Position numbers and translations under genes: made by a program. This document shows, one piece after another, positions 1 to 8,200 of a stretch of 18,540 nt of DNA. This DNA is from Prochlorothrix sp035285005 (GTDB taxonomy: Bacteria > Cyanobacteriota > Cyanobacteriia > Prochlorotrichales > Prochlorotrichaceae): contig JAYKIB010000305.1 in the NCBI GenBank assembly GCA_035285005.1, forward strand, positions 1 to 18,540, given 5' to 3'. The notes beneath the pieces are model-generated. The model did not search any database. It worked only from the letters and a program-made list of their open reading frames with translations, and was not told the origin of the DNA. Numbering within the stretch: the first letter of the stretch is position 1; every line of letters begins with the position of its first letter.

Positions 1-27
1 GCCCAACCCAATTAATCGAGGTGCCCT
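1..27 (-). repeat. Family 1 repeat, right end only (cut by window edge)
   Basis: These 27 bases are identical to the right end of the full copy at 2428-2526: the distal hairpin arm followed by AATTAATCGAGGTGCCC. The rest of the copy lies left of the window. It sits about 110 bp upstream of lpxD. Confidence 0.85.
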
Positions 28-59
28 GTCCTGTAACCTGCGCCAGAATCAGGCTTGCG

Positions 60-95
60 GCGTGGGCTGAGCGGAGTCGAAGCCGCACGTCGCCA
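60..95. repeat. Short imperfect palindrome upstream of lpxD
   Basis: A GGCGTGGGCT arm is matched by AGCCGCACGTCGCC around a GAGCGGAGTCGA loop region, giving an imperfect hairpin. The CTGAGCGGAGTCGAAG core resembles short dispersed words that I recall from other bacterial genomes. No function can be assigned from one copy. Confidence 0.35.
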
Positions 96-136
96 TGAAT
101 CCAGATGCCCTCGCCTCACTTTTCTAACTGACCCAT

Positions 137-1192
137 ATGTTTAAACTTCAGGATCTTGCCCAGCCCCTGGGTGCAACCATTGAGCCGCAATTCGCAGCGG
201 TGGAGATTCAGGGGGTTGCGTCCATCGAAGATGCAACGCCCCAGGACATTACCTTTTTGGGTAATGCCAAATATCTCAAAAAGCTCCAAACCTGCCAAGC
301 GGGCGCTTTAATTGTGGACCAGAAGTTTACGCCGCCCCAGTCGGCAGTGGGGGCAGATTCCCCCTTCTCGATTCCCCTGGTGCGGGTGGAGCAGCCCTAC
401 CTTGCTTTTGCCAAGGCGCTGGAGTTGTTCTACGCCACCCCCAACCCCGCCGCGAGCATCCATCCCACGGCGGTTGTAGGCGCAAATGTGAGCCTGGGTG
501 AGGGGGTGTCCATTGGCCCGTATGTGGTTATTGGTGATGGGGTCAAGCTGGGCGATCGGGTGACGATTCGCCCCCACTGTACGATCTACGAAGGGGTGGA
601 AATTGGGGCCGATTCCTATCTCCACAGTCAGGTGACGATTCGGGAAGGGGTCAAAATTGGGGCGCGGGTTTTAATCCAAAATGGGGTGGTGATTGGGGCC
701 GATGGCTTTGGGTTTGTGCCCCTCAAAGATGGGTCGTTTTATAAAATCTTGCAGGCGGGAACCGTGACGATCGGGGACGATGTGGAGGTGCAGGCCCTGA
801 GTGCGATCGATCGGGCGACGATCGGCACTACGGTGATCGGGACGGGCAGCAAAATTGATAATTTGGTGCAGGTGGGCCACGGTTCTAAGATTGGACACCA
901 TTCCTTGCTCTGTGGCCAAGCGGGTTTGGCCGGGTCCACCACCCTGGGGAATCATGTGATCCTCGCGGGGCAAGTGGGGGCGGCGGGGCATTTGACGATC
1001 GGGGATGGCACCCAGGTGGCTGCCGGATCGGGGGTCAACAATGACGTGGCTCCGGGCAGCACGATCGGCGGCTATCCTGCGATGGATCACCGGCTCTGGT
1101 TGCGAACGGTGGCGGCCATTAAGGAGTTGCCCAAGCTGGTGCAACGGATACGGAAACTGGAACAACAGCTCGATCGCCAGGGCGAGTCCTGA
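137..1192 (+). CDS. lpxD: UDP-3-O-acylglucosamine N-acyltransferase LpxD
   Basis: LpxD transfers a 3-hydroxyacyl chain from acyl-ACP to the free 2-amino group of UDP-3-O-acylglucosamine, the third step of lipid A synthesis. The protein has 351 residues, near the usual length of about 340. Residues 1-100 form the uridine-binding LpxD N-terminal domain (ATPQDITFLGN motif). Residues 105-310 are left-handed beta-helix hexapeptide repeats such as VSIGPYVVIGDGVKLGDRV. The catalytic histidine is likely His248 in IDNLVQVGHGSKIG. A short helical tail (LPKLVQRIRKLEQQL) ends the protein, as in other LpxD trimers. The ATG follows CTGACCCAT and has no clear Shine-Dalgarno sequence, but the N-terminus MFKLQDLA matches the family. 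No other lpx gene is in view. A family 1 repeat hairpin lies 59 bp after the stop. Confidence 0.96.
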   Translation: MFKLQDLAQPLGATIEPQFAAVEIQGVASIEDATPQDITFLGNAKYLKKLQTCQAGALIVDQKFTPPQSAVGADSPFSIPLVRVEQPYLAFAKALELFYATPNPAASIHPTAVVGANVSLGEGVSIGPYVVIGDGVKLGDRVTIRPHCTIYEGVEIGADSYLHSQVTIREGVKIGARVLIQNGVVIGADGFGFVPLKDGSFYKILQAGTVTIGDDVEVQALSAIDRATIGTTVIGTGSKIDNLVQVGHGSKIGHHSLLCGQAGLAGSTTLGNHVILAGQVGAAGHLTIGDGTQVAAGSGVNNDVAPGSTIGGYPAMDHRLWLRTVAAIKELPKLVQRIRKLEQQLDRQGES

Positions 1193-1250
1193 CCGGATCA
1201 CGCTTAGCCACTTCAGGGATCCGTTGGCCTAATCTGCTGGTCCTTTCAGA

Positions 1251-1349
1251 GGGCACCTCGATTAATTGTGTCGGGCGGCTTCGCCGCCCGACACAATCCT
1301 GCTTCTTGGGTGGGTCACTGGGCGAAAACTTTGATTTTTCGAGGTGCCC
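1251..1349 (+). repeat. Family 1 repeat, full copy
   Basis: This 99-bp element starts GGGCACCTCGATTAATT and ends TTTTTCGAGGTGCCC, so its termini are inverted repeats. A strong hairpin (TGTCGGGCGGC, TTC, GCCGCCCGACA) lies next to the left end, and an asymmetric segment fills the right half. It abuts a family 2 element at 1351. It may act as a terminator for lpxD, but it has no T-run. Confidence 0.9.
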
Positions 1350-1350
1350 A

Positions 1351-1497
1351 AGAGGATGTTTGAAAACCGAAGAGCATCCCCCCGAACCCCCCTTTGCAAG
1401 GGGGGATGGTCTTTTCTTCCCCCTTAAAAAGGGGGACCGAGGGGGATGCTGCAAGGGCCTACGGGACCTAGCCGCAATTTCCAAACCGCCTCTAATC
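1351..1497 (+). repeat. Family 2 repeat, full copy
   Basis: The left end is GAGGATGTTTGAAAAC and the right end is TTTCCAAACCGCCTCTAA, which form imperfect inverted termini. Inside are two palindromes (CCCCCCTTTGCAAGGGGGG and CCCCCTTAAAAAGGGGG) and a CCTACGGGACCTAGCCG segment. A second full copy is at 14172-14317 and an inverted partial copy at 5026-5120. Other cyanobacterial genomes carry similar C-run/G-run dispersed repeats. Confidence 0.82.
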
Positions 1498-1548
1498 CGC
1501 TGTCCCCCCTAATCTGCTGCTCCCCAATCCCATGGATCGAGGACGTTG

Positions 1549-2010
1549 CTAGCGAGGACTTTGCTCATGGAAAAGCTGGGGATGGGCAGCCCAGACCTGG
1601 GCGATAAACTGGCGAAATGCTTGAGCTGCGGTGGGCTGGAGCGGAGATCGAGGAGAGTCAGTCAATTCTAGCCAAAATGGCAGTAATTCCGTATCTAGGG
1701 CCGGTTCAAACAGGGCAAGGGGCCAAAGCAAATGGGAATCATCCTGAAGTCGGTGGACCGTGGGAAGATGCGACCCGGGGAGAAGCCCATGTCCTAACCC
1801 GGATCCTACCTCTTTCTCGGATTTCGGGTCCGAGGCCTGCAAGGGCTCAGCTCCCGGGGGAGGCGGCGGTACCTCCTCGCGATCGGCCTCCGCTTCCACT
1901 AGGATCAAAGGGCGCAACCAAACCCGCTGCCGTTGCTCATCCACATCAATCACTTCCCCGTAGAGTCGCCGATCGCCCTGGGGCAACACCAGAATTTGCC
2001 GTGACTGCAT
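1549..2010 (-). CDS. Conserved cyanobacterial protein of unknown function
   Basis: This reads 153 codons from ATG at 2010. A TTG start at 2025 would add MNSKI, but MQSRQILVLPQGDRRLYGEVIDVDEQ looks like a natural N-terminus. I recall short cyanobacterial proteins with this beginning but no established function. Residues 1-40 look like a beta-rich module (VLPQG..RLYGEVI.V...VWLRPL). A Pro/Gly-rich variable segment follows at about 45-85. The C-terminal part (WPLALFEPALDTELLPFWLEL ... FRQFIAQVWAAHPQLF) looks helical. There is no signal peptide or membrane segment. It is a single gene, flanked by repeats on both sides, and its 3' end faces the family 2 element at 1351-1497. It is probably real because codon use and the Pro-rich linker resemble the neighbouring genes. 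Confidence 0.75.
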   Translation of the reverse strand: MQSRQILVLPQGDRRLYGEVIDVDEQRQRVWLRPLILVEAEADREEVPPPPPGAEPLQASDPKSEKEVGSGLGHGLLPGSHLPTVHRLQDDSHLLWPLALFEPALDTELLPFWLELTDSPRSPLQPTAAQAFRQFIAQVWAAHPQLFHEQSPR

Positions 2011-2033
2011 GATTTTTGAGTTCAATGTCTAGG

Positions 2034-2134
2034 GGGTACCTCGATTAATTGGGTTGTGTGGCTTCGCCGCACGCCACAACCCTAATTCTGAGGTGGGTTT
2101 TATAGGATGGAACTCTAGATTTGTCGAGGTGCCC
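2034..2134 (+). repeat. Family 1 repeat, full copy
   Basis: It starts GGGTACCTCGATTAATT and ends TTGTCGAGGTGCCC. Its hairpin (GGGTTGTG...CACAACCC around GTGTGGC TTC GCCGCAC) has a different arm sequence from the copy at 1251 but still pairs. A partial end-like word, GGGCACCTGGA, follows directly at 2138. The element lies upstream of the unknown gene at 1549-2010. Confidence 0.88.
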
Positions 2135-2243
2135 TAGGGCACCTGGATAAACTGGGCTGGACAGATTCACCCCCCAGCCCAACTCCGATTCCTAAGCGGG
2201 GCACAGACCGAAAATAAAATATATTCGGTTTGCCCTCTAAAAA

Positions 2244-2315
2244 AGCGGGTAACGCGATTCGAACGCGCGACATTCACCTTGGCAAGGTGACGCTCTACCG
2301 CTGAGCTATACCCGC
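2244..2315 (-). tRNA. tRNA-Gly(GCC)
   Basis: Read on the minus strand, the 72 nt fold as a standard cloverleaf. The acceptor is GCGGGTA/TACCCGC with discriminator U. The D arm is GCTC/GAGC, and the anticodon arm is TCACC-TTGCCAA-GGTGA with anticodon GCC. The T arm is GCGCG-TTCGAAT-CGCGT. The CCA tail is not encoded; the minus strand continues into a run of six Ts and then TAGAGG, which may help end transcription. Confidence 0.97.
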
Positions 2316-2372
2316 ATATTCTACGCTGAAGAAAAGGAGCTGTTAGGGACAGCACTTGAACCTCAGTGTTTA

Positions 2373-2404
2373 AACATATTGTCAAACTTCCCTACCCTTG
2401 TCAA
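2373..2404 (-). promoter_or_regulatory. Possible promoter of tRNA-Gly
   Basis: The minus strand shows two TTGACA boxes 19 bp apart (complement of 2399-2404 and 2380-2385), with TATGTT as the complement of 2373-2378. Spacing between the outer TTGACA and TATGTT is 20 nt, longer than ideal, so the exact -10 is unsettled. Confidence 0.3.
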
Positions 2405-2427
2405 GATTATTCCTTAAAATTTTTAGA

Positions 2428-2526
2428 GGGCACCTCGATTAATTCACACTTTTATCGGCGTGCCTACAGCAGAGTCAGGGTTGGGTTGGGCGGCTTCGCC
2501 GCCCAACCCAATTAATCGAGGTGCCC
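2428..2526 (-). repeat. Family 1 repeat, full copy (inverted)
   Basis: It starts GGGCACCTCGATTAATT and ends AATTAATCGAGGTGCCC, a 17-bp perfect terminal inverted repeat. The hairpin GGGTTGGGCGGC TTC GCCGCCCAACCC is next to the right end. Orientation is opposite to the copies at 1251 and 2034. It lies between the tRNA and the acetyltransferase gene. Confidence 0.92.
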
Positions 2527-2722
2527 TAGAGGATTTTTCGTCCCCCTGCGATCGCGGCTAAAACGAAGGGCTGATCCATTGGCCCGCTATCATAGAGACG
2601 GAATACAGAGACTGGGATACAGAGACCGGAAGCCTTCCCCCAAGCCCGCGCCCGAGCAGGACCCCAGTCCCATTCCCTGCCTCCTAGACCCTACGCCTAG
2701 ACCCCCTACCGCTCCCTTCCCC

Positions 2723-3922
2723 ATGGCACCATCCCCCTCCTCCTCGAAACATGCCACGGTACGCCCCCTCCAGTACCGGGACTTGGAAGCCTTGGAACAG
2801 CTTTGGCAACACTGGCATCCCCAGGGCACCCATCACCTCGATCGTCCCCTGGATTTGCAGTGGATCCAGCGTTGGTATTGGCCGCTGACGGCCATGCATT
2901 GGTTCCCCCACCCCTGGCAATTGGTGAATCATATCTACGTGGCGGAGCAGGGATCGGGCACCGACCCGGGCAAAGGTAAACAGGTGCAGGGGCTGATTCA
3001 GGTGTCGCCCTTCAACCACAGCCGCAGTACCTGGCGTATTCATCAAGTGCTCGCCAGCGGCGAGTTGGGCACACCGGGCTACCTAACCCTGGCGGGGGAG
3101 GTGGGCTCTCAACTGCTGCGCCATTGTCTGGAAAAGATTTGGGAAGCTCGCACCTGGATTGCCGATGCGGATGTGAACGACAAGGAGCATTTGGCGCTCT
3201 ATCGCCAAAACGGGTTTCAGCCCCTCGCCCAGGTGACGCGCTGGGCCTTGGTACCGGAGGTTTTGCAGGAGTTGGCCCAGCGAGATGTGGCGCTGCCCAA
3301 TTTGCTGCCGGTGAGTAATGCCGACGCCTATTTGCTGTACCAGTTGGATACGGTGTCGATGCCGCCGTTGCTCCGGCAGGTGTTCGATCGCCATGTGGCT
3401 GACTTCCAAACCAGTTTTATGGATGGCCTCATTAATCAGGGGCAAAACTGGTTTAGCTCCCACGTCTCGGTCTATAAGTACGTTTTTGAACCCCAGCGCA
3501 AGGCCGCGATCGGGTTTTTCCATTTGCGCCTCTGTAAGGATGGCTCCCAGCCCCACAAGGCCAAGCTTACGGTCCATCCGGCCTACACCTTTCTGTATCC
3601 CCAACTGCTGACCCACATGGCCCAGCTCACCCAGGGTTACCCAGCCCAGAGCCTGGTTCTCAAGTCCGCCGACTACCAGCCGGAGCGGGAAGCCTTTTTG
3701 GAGCAAATTAAGGCTGATCGCCTCGATCATGTTCTGCTGATGTCCCGATCGGTGTGGCATAAGTTGCGGGAACAAAAGGGGGTGTCTTTGGAGGGGTTGC
3801 AACTGGCGGAAATGTTGCGGCTGCAGCCCAGTCATAAGCCCGTGCCCGGTCGTTTTGTGCCGGACCAAATCCGTGAGTTCCTCAAGTCTCCCTTTGGCCG
3901 ATCGCCGGAGGATCCCAAGTAG
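2723..3922 (+). CDS. GNAT-family N-acetyltransferase (substrate unknown)
   Basis: The gene has 399 codons from ATG 2723. The frame is open from a TTG at 2579, but the extra 48 residues are Pro-rich and come from tandemly repeated DNA, whereas MAPSPSSSKHATVRPLQYRDLEALEQL begins like a GNAT domain (VRPLQYRDL). Residues 1-175 carry the fold: helix alpha1, a substrate region, then GTPGYLTLAGEVGSQLLRHCLEKIW in the place of the acetyl-CoA loop. The closing motif is ADVNDKEHLALYRQNGFQPL, typical of GNAT enzymes. The acetyl-CoA loop lacks the usual R/Q-x-x-G-x-G/A pattern. The C-terminal 200 residues look like a degenerate second domain. The stop is followed one base later by the ruvX start, so the two are probably cotranscribed. 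The substrate cannot be predicted. Confidence 0.82.
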   Translation: MAPSPSSSKHATVRPLQYRDLEALEQLWQHWHPQGTHHLDRPLDLQWIQRWYWPLTAMHWFPHPWQLVNHIYVAEQGSGTDPGKGKQVQGLIQVSPFNHSRSTWRIHQVLASGELGTPGYLTLAGEVGSQLLRHCLEKIWEARTWIADADVNDKEHLALYRQNGFQPLAQVTRWALVPEVLQELAQRDVALPNLLPVSNADAYLLYQLDTVSMPPLLRQVFDRHVADFQTSFMDGLINQGQNWFSSHVSVYKYVFEPQRKAAIGFFHLRLCKDGSQPHKAKLTVHPAYTFLYPQLLTHMAQLTQGYPAQSLVLKSADYQPEREAFLEQIKADRLDHVLLMSRSVWHKLREQKGVSLEGLQLAEMLRLQPSHKPVPGRFVPDQIREFLKSPFGRSPEDPK

Positions 3923-3923
3923 T

Positions 3924-4445
3924 ATGGCCGTGAGTCCCGAAACTTCACCCCCTAGGTGTGAGACCCCAAGTAAAACCGCAAAACAACGGGTTGCGGCCCT
4001 AGGGCTGGATATTGGCCGGAAGCGAGTGGGAATTGCCGGTTGTGATGGTTTGGGCCTCATTGCGACGGGGCTGACAACGCTCCATCGCAAGTCCTTTGCC
4101 CAGGATCTGGCAACCCTGCGGCCCCTGATTGAAGAGCGCCAGGTGGATCTGCTGGTGGTGGGTCTGCCGGTCCTGGCGGATGGCAAGCTGGGGACTCAGG
4201 CCAAGGAAACCCGCAATTATGCCAAGCGTCTCAGCAAAGCCCTGGGGCTGCCGGTGGCGTATGTGGATGAGCGCTGTACGTCCCTTGCGGCCAAGGCGCT
4301 GATTCGAGAGTCGGGCCGATCGCCGTCGGCCCATAAGGGGCTTATCGATCGCAAGGCGGCGGCCATTATTTTGCAACAGTGGCTGGACGATCGGCGCTTG
4401 GCCGATTGCGATCGGGTCCCCACGGCGGTCCCTACGGGTGACTAA
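3924..4445 (+). CDS. ruvX: RuvX/YqgF, putative pre-16S rRNA nuclease
   Basis: This RNase H-fold nuclease (YqgF/RuvX family) is linked to processing of the 16S rRNA 5' end; it was earlier called a Holliday junction resolvase. The 173 residues start at ATG 3924, one base after the upstream stop. The frame is open further upstream, inside the acetyltransferase gene. All family motifs are visible: LGLDIGRKRVGIA with Asp29, LLVVGLPVLADGKLG, VDERCTSLAA with Asp115-Glu116, and DRKAAAIILQQWLDD with Asp142. The first 20 residues (SPETSPPRCETPSKTAK) are an extra non-conserved tail. The gene is followed 19 bp later by rsmD, another 16S rRNA gene, which supports a ribosome-maturation operon. Confidence 0.95.
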   Translation: MAVSPETSPPRCETPSKTAKQRVAALGLDIGRKRVGIAGCDGLGLIATGLTTLHRKSFAQDLATLRPLIEERQVDLLVVGLPVLADGKLGTQAKETRNYAKRLSKALGLPVAYVDERCTSLAAKALIRESGRSPSAHKGLIDRKAAAIILQQWLDDRRLADCDRVPTAVPTGD

Positions 4446-4464
4446 GCGGCTGGAGAGAGAGGCC

Positions 4465-5025
4465 ATGACCCTACGCATTATTGGTAACCGGACTTTGAAA
4501 ACCCTGCCGGGAGAGACCACTCGACCGACGGCGGCGCGGGTCCGGGAGGCGCTGTTTAATATTTGGCAGGGGGATGTGGAGGGGTGTCGGTGGCTAGATT
4601 TGTGTGCGGGGAGCGGGGCGATGGGGGCGGAGGCCCTGGGGCGAGGGGCGGCAGCGGTGGTGGGCGTAGAGCAGTGGGGTAAGGCCTGCGGGGTCATTGC
4701 AGAGAATTGGCGCAAGGTGGCGCAACCGGGGCAGGAATTTCGGGTGATTCGGGGTACGGTGCCGGGTGTGTTGGGAAAGTTAGCGGGAGAGGGGTTTGAT
4801 CGAATTTACTTTGATCCCCCCTATGCCAGTGATTGCTATGAACCGACCCTGGCGGCGATCGTTCAGTATCAGCTTCTGCGAGGGGAGGGGGTGTTGGCGG
4901 TGGAGCAGGATCGGGGGCGATCGATGGATGAAGTGCCCGGTTTAGTGCTACTTCGGGTCAAAAATTACGGAAAAACAGCGATTGCCTTTTATTGTGCAAC
5001 GGATCCACGGGTTGGGGGAGAGTAG
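4465..5025 (+). CDS. rsmD: 16S rRNA (guanine966-N2)-methyltransferase RsmD
   Basis: RsmD methylates N2 of G966 in 16S rRNA, using S-adenosylmethionine, during 30S assembly. The protein has 186 residues from ATG 4465, which has a GGAGAGAGAG Shine-Dalgarno sequence in front. A GTG at 4438 would overlap the ruvX stop and is less likely. It begins with MTLRIIGNRTLKTLPGETTRPTAARVREALFNI, the family N-terminal motif including the TRPT..RVREALFN box. The SAM-binding loop is LDLCAGSGAMGAEAL, and motif IV is FDPPYAS with Asp117. Length is normal. It is the last gene of the acetyltransferase-ruvX-rsmD run. An inverted family 2 remnant begins right after its stop, and the hybrid kinase converges on it. 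Confidence 0.95.
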   Translation: MTLRIIGNRTLKTLPGETTRPTAARVREALFNIWQGDVEGCRWLDLCAGSGAMGAEALGRGAAAVVGVEQWGKACGVIAENWRKVAQPGQEFRVIRGTVPGVLGKLAGEGFDRIYFDPPYASDCYEPTLAAIVQYQLLRGEGVLAVEQDRGRSMDEVPGLVLLRVKNYGKTAIAFYCATDPRVGGE

Positions 5026-5120
5026 GAGGGTGGTTAAAAATTTCGGCTAGGTCCCGCAGCCCTTGCCGAATCCCTCGGTTCCCCTTTGGAAGGGAAGTTT
5101 GAAGGGGGAGGGAGGAGCGT
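5026..5120 (-). repeat. Family 2 repeat, partial inverted copy
   Basis: Read on the minus strand, it matches the right half of the copy at 1351-1497: a CCTTCCAAAGGGGAACCGAGGG-like palindrome, then GGGACCTAGCCGAAATTT and the end AACCACCCTCCT. The left end with GGATGTTTGAAAAC is missing. It starts at the rsmD stop codon. Confidence 0.65.
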
Positions 5121-5143
5121 GACACGCCCGCCCCCGTTGGATG

Positions 5144-5206
5144 CACTGGGGGCCGTATCCCTGATCCTGAGGGCAGTCCAGAGTTAAAGGATCACAGCCC
5201 CTAGTG
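5144..5206 (-). repeat. Family 3 element overlapping the end of the hybrid kinase gene
   Basis: The element is 63 bp with termini CACTGGGGGC and GCCCCTAGTG (9 of 10 inverted matches). Its inner part, CTGAGGGCAGTC..AG.GTTAAAGGAT, is shared with 18365-18422; I count about 48 of 58 identical bases. On the minus strand its first six bases, CACTAG, are the last codon (His) and stop codon of the kinase. The RNA can fold as a long hairpin with an inner UGAUCC/GGAUCA stem. Confidence 0.75.
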
Positions 5207-8200
5207 ACTGCCCGAGGGCTTCGTGGGGGTGGGATCTGGGGCCTGGGGAAGAGCAGACGCCGATCGGGTCGGGGACGCCAGCCATGTTTGAATTGCCTGG
5301 TATAGCTCGTCAAAATGCTGTTGGAGCAGGGCGAGGTCAACGGAAGAAAAGCTGCTGTTATCCTGTTGCAGACTATGTTCCAACCGCCGCACCATGGCCG
5401 TCAGTCGATCGCCCCCCACTTGGCCACTAATGCTCTTAAAGGTGTGTAAATGGCGGCTGAGCTGGTCCCAGGCTTGGTTATGGTACGCCGTTTGAAGATC
5501 CTGAAGTTGCTGAGGGGCCAGGGTGAGAAACGATCGACAGGCCTGCTCCAGCAGGCCATGTTTATGGCCCAATCGCCGGAGCGCCGTCTCTCGGTTGAAG
5601 GTGAGATCTTCGGGATCCATTGTGATGGGGAGAGGAGCGACAACGCCCGTTTCGTTCACGCTCAACCATTGCCCAAGGGTCTGAACCACCAGGGTTTCGT
5701 CCAGGGGCTTGGTCAGATAATCATCCATCCCCGCTTCCAAACACTTGTGCCGATCGCTGTCCATGGCGCTGGCCGTCATCGCGATAATTAAAATATCCAG
5801 ATTGTCTTGACCGGCTGCTCCCTGGCGAATGCGTTGGGTGGTTTCACGTCCATCTAGCCCCGGCATTTGGCAGTCCATCAGCACCAGATCATAGGCTTGC
5901 CCGGTGTCCGTGGCCTCGCGTAGGGTCGCGATCGCCGTTTGTCCTTGGTCCACACAGGTGATTTGCGCGATCCCCAGGGAGTCCAAGAGTCCGGTAATGA
6001 CCTGTTGATTGATGGGATTGTCCTCCACGACGAGGATTTTGAGGGTTGCCCAGGGAATCGAGGGAGACGGCTCGGCGGGGGGGGGATCCGGTGCGATGCG
6101 ATTGGTGTCGAGGTGGGGGGAACTGGTGCGCGGGGTGGGGGCGGGATCGGGTGCGGTGAGAGGAGAGGGGGGGGCAGGCAGGGGTAACCGATCGGCCTCG
6201 GTGTGCTGAGGCCGATCGGTGTGCTGAGGCCGGGTGGATTGGGGGCCAGATGGCTCGGACCCGTTTGGGGCGGTGGTCTGTACGGGATGGGTGGGGTCAG
6301 AACCAGCGCGTGCAGAATCGGATGGGGTGGGATCCGGTTGCGTGGGATCCGGTTGCGTGGGATCGGTGGGTTCAGGATTCGTAGGCTGAGGTTGGGATGG
6401 GACCGGGTGAGAGGGGAGGCGGTAGGAGGGGGCTGGGTGAGCTGTTCCAAGACCAGACTCCTGCGGCTCAGATCGCTGTCCAAGGGGTACAGGAGTCGCG
6501 GATGGCCCTGGATTCACCACCTGAATCGGATCATGAAAGGCCCTGTGGATTGCCTGGGCTAATTCCCAGGGATTGGTTGGGCAAATGAGACTGGGCAGTG
6601 GGGTTGTGGTCCCCAGTTGTTCCGCAGAATGGGCCTGCCCGATGGAAAGCAGTAGCAGGACATGGAGTGGGTGTTCGGTCCAGTAGCAGTGCAGGCTGTG
6701 GATCAGCTCCAGACCATCCATATCCTTGAGGCTGGGGTTCACCAGCAGTAAATCGAAGGGTTGGGTGATGCGTCTGGGTGGCACAGGACCGATCGAATTA
6801 GCCAAGGCCGAATCCGTCAAAACCGCATCTGACGATCGGGCTAAGGACTCCGCCGCCAGCACCGCCGCCACCCGATCGTGATAGCACTCAAATGCCTCTA
6901 ACCCCGTCGCCACCGCCGTGACCGTGAACCCCCATTGCTGCAATTGCCGATCGAGCATTCGCCGTTGGGTTGGATGGGGCTCCACCACTAACACCGAGGT
7001 GCCCGCCCAGGTGTGGTGGGGAAACGGTAACGCGATCGGGGTATTGGTGTGTTCCCCAGCAGATCCGGCGGGCTGGTCCCGTGTAGCCGGAGTTGGGGCC
7101 ACATGAAACCAGAGACTGAAGGAAAAGCAACTGCCTTGACCCTCCTGACTTTGGACCTGAACTTCCCCGCCCATGACCCGACACAACCGCTGGACGATTG
7201 CTAGCCCCAACCCCGTTCCGCCATAGTTGCGGGTTGTACTCGCATTTCCCTGATTAAAAGCCTCAAAGAGTTGAGCTTGGTGCTCCTGGGGAATGCCAAT
7301 GCCCGTATCCTCCACGGATCCTTGAAACCAGGCCCGATCGCCCACTCGCTCCAGGGCACCCCGCACCACAATTTCTCCCCTGTGGGTAAACTTAATGGCG
7401 TTACCAAGCAAATTAATCAAAATTTGACGGAATCGGCCCGGATCTCCGACCACTGCGGGGGTTTCGACCGCCACCAAATCCACAATCAAGACGATCCCCT
7501 TCTCCTCGGCTTGGATCGCCAAGGACTGGGCCGCACCACTAATCGTACTCCACAGGTCAAACTCCACCTGTTCCAGCTTCAACTTCCCCGCCTCCACCTT
7601 GGAGAAGTCGAGGATGTCATTAATCAAGCTCAGTAAGGATTCAGCACTGGTTTGGGCTAAGTTTGTCTGGAAACGTTGACGATCGTCCAGATTGCTCTTT
7701 TGCAGAAGCCGCAACATCCCAATTACCCCATTCATTGGGGTCCGGATTTCATGACTCATGCTGGCCAGAAACTCACTTTTCGCACGGGTTGCCGTTTCTG
7801 CGGCCTCCTTTGCGGCGATCAGGGCCACCTCTCCCCGCTTGCGATCGGTAATATCCAGCGCCGTCCCAAACAGTCGCATCACCTGTCCCGTTGCCCCCCA
7901 TTCCACGCGCCCCCGACCCTCGTGGTACCGATAGCTCGCGTCGGGCTGACGCACCCGGTAATCGAGGCGGTAGGACAGTCCTTGGTCGATGGCTAGGGCG
8001 ATCGATCGTTCTAGGCGCGGGCGATCCTCCGGGTGGATCAGCTGGAGATAGTGGTCATAGTCCGGCTCCCCCTGGGCCGGATCCAGCCCAAACATCCGAA
8101 ATAACTCCGGGGACCAGGTAATCTTTTGCGTTGCGGGGCAAAACTCCCAATTGCCGATGTGGGCCAGCTCCTGGGCTTCCTGCAGTGCCGCCGTTTTTTC

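Noticed and set aside
3083..4186. 367-codon open frame on the minus strand opposite the acetyltransferase and ruvX
   Set aside because: It is antisense to two genes with clear family motifs. Its translation has no recognisable domain and is rich in Arg/Gln/His, as expected for a shadow of GC-rich coding DNA.
5878..6562. Open frames on both strands over the kinase linker (Pro-rich minus frame, Gly/Arg-rich plus frame)
   Set aside because: They arise from the low-complexity linker DNA. The kinase frame runs through with domains on both sides.
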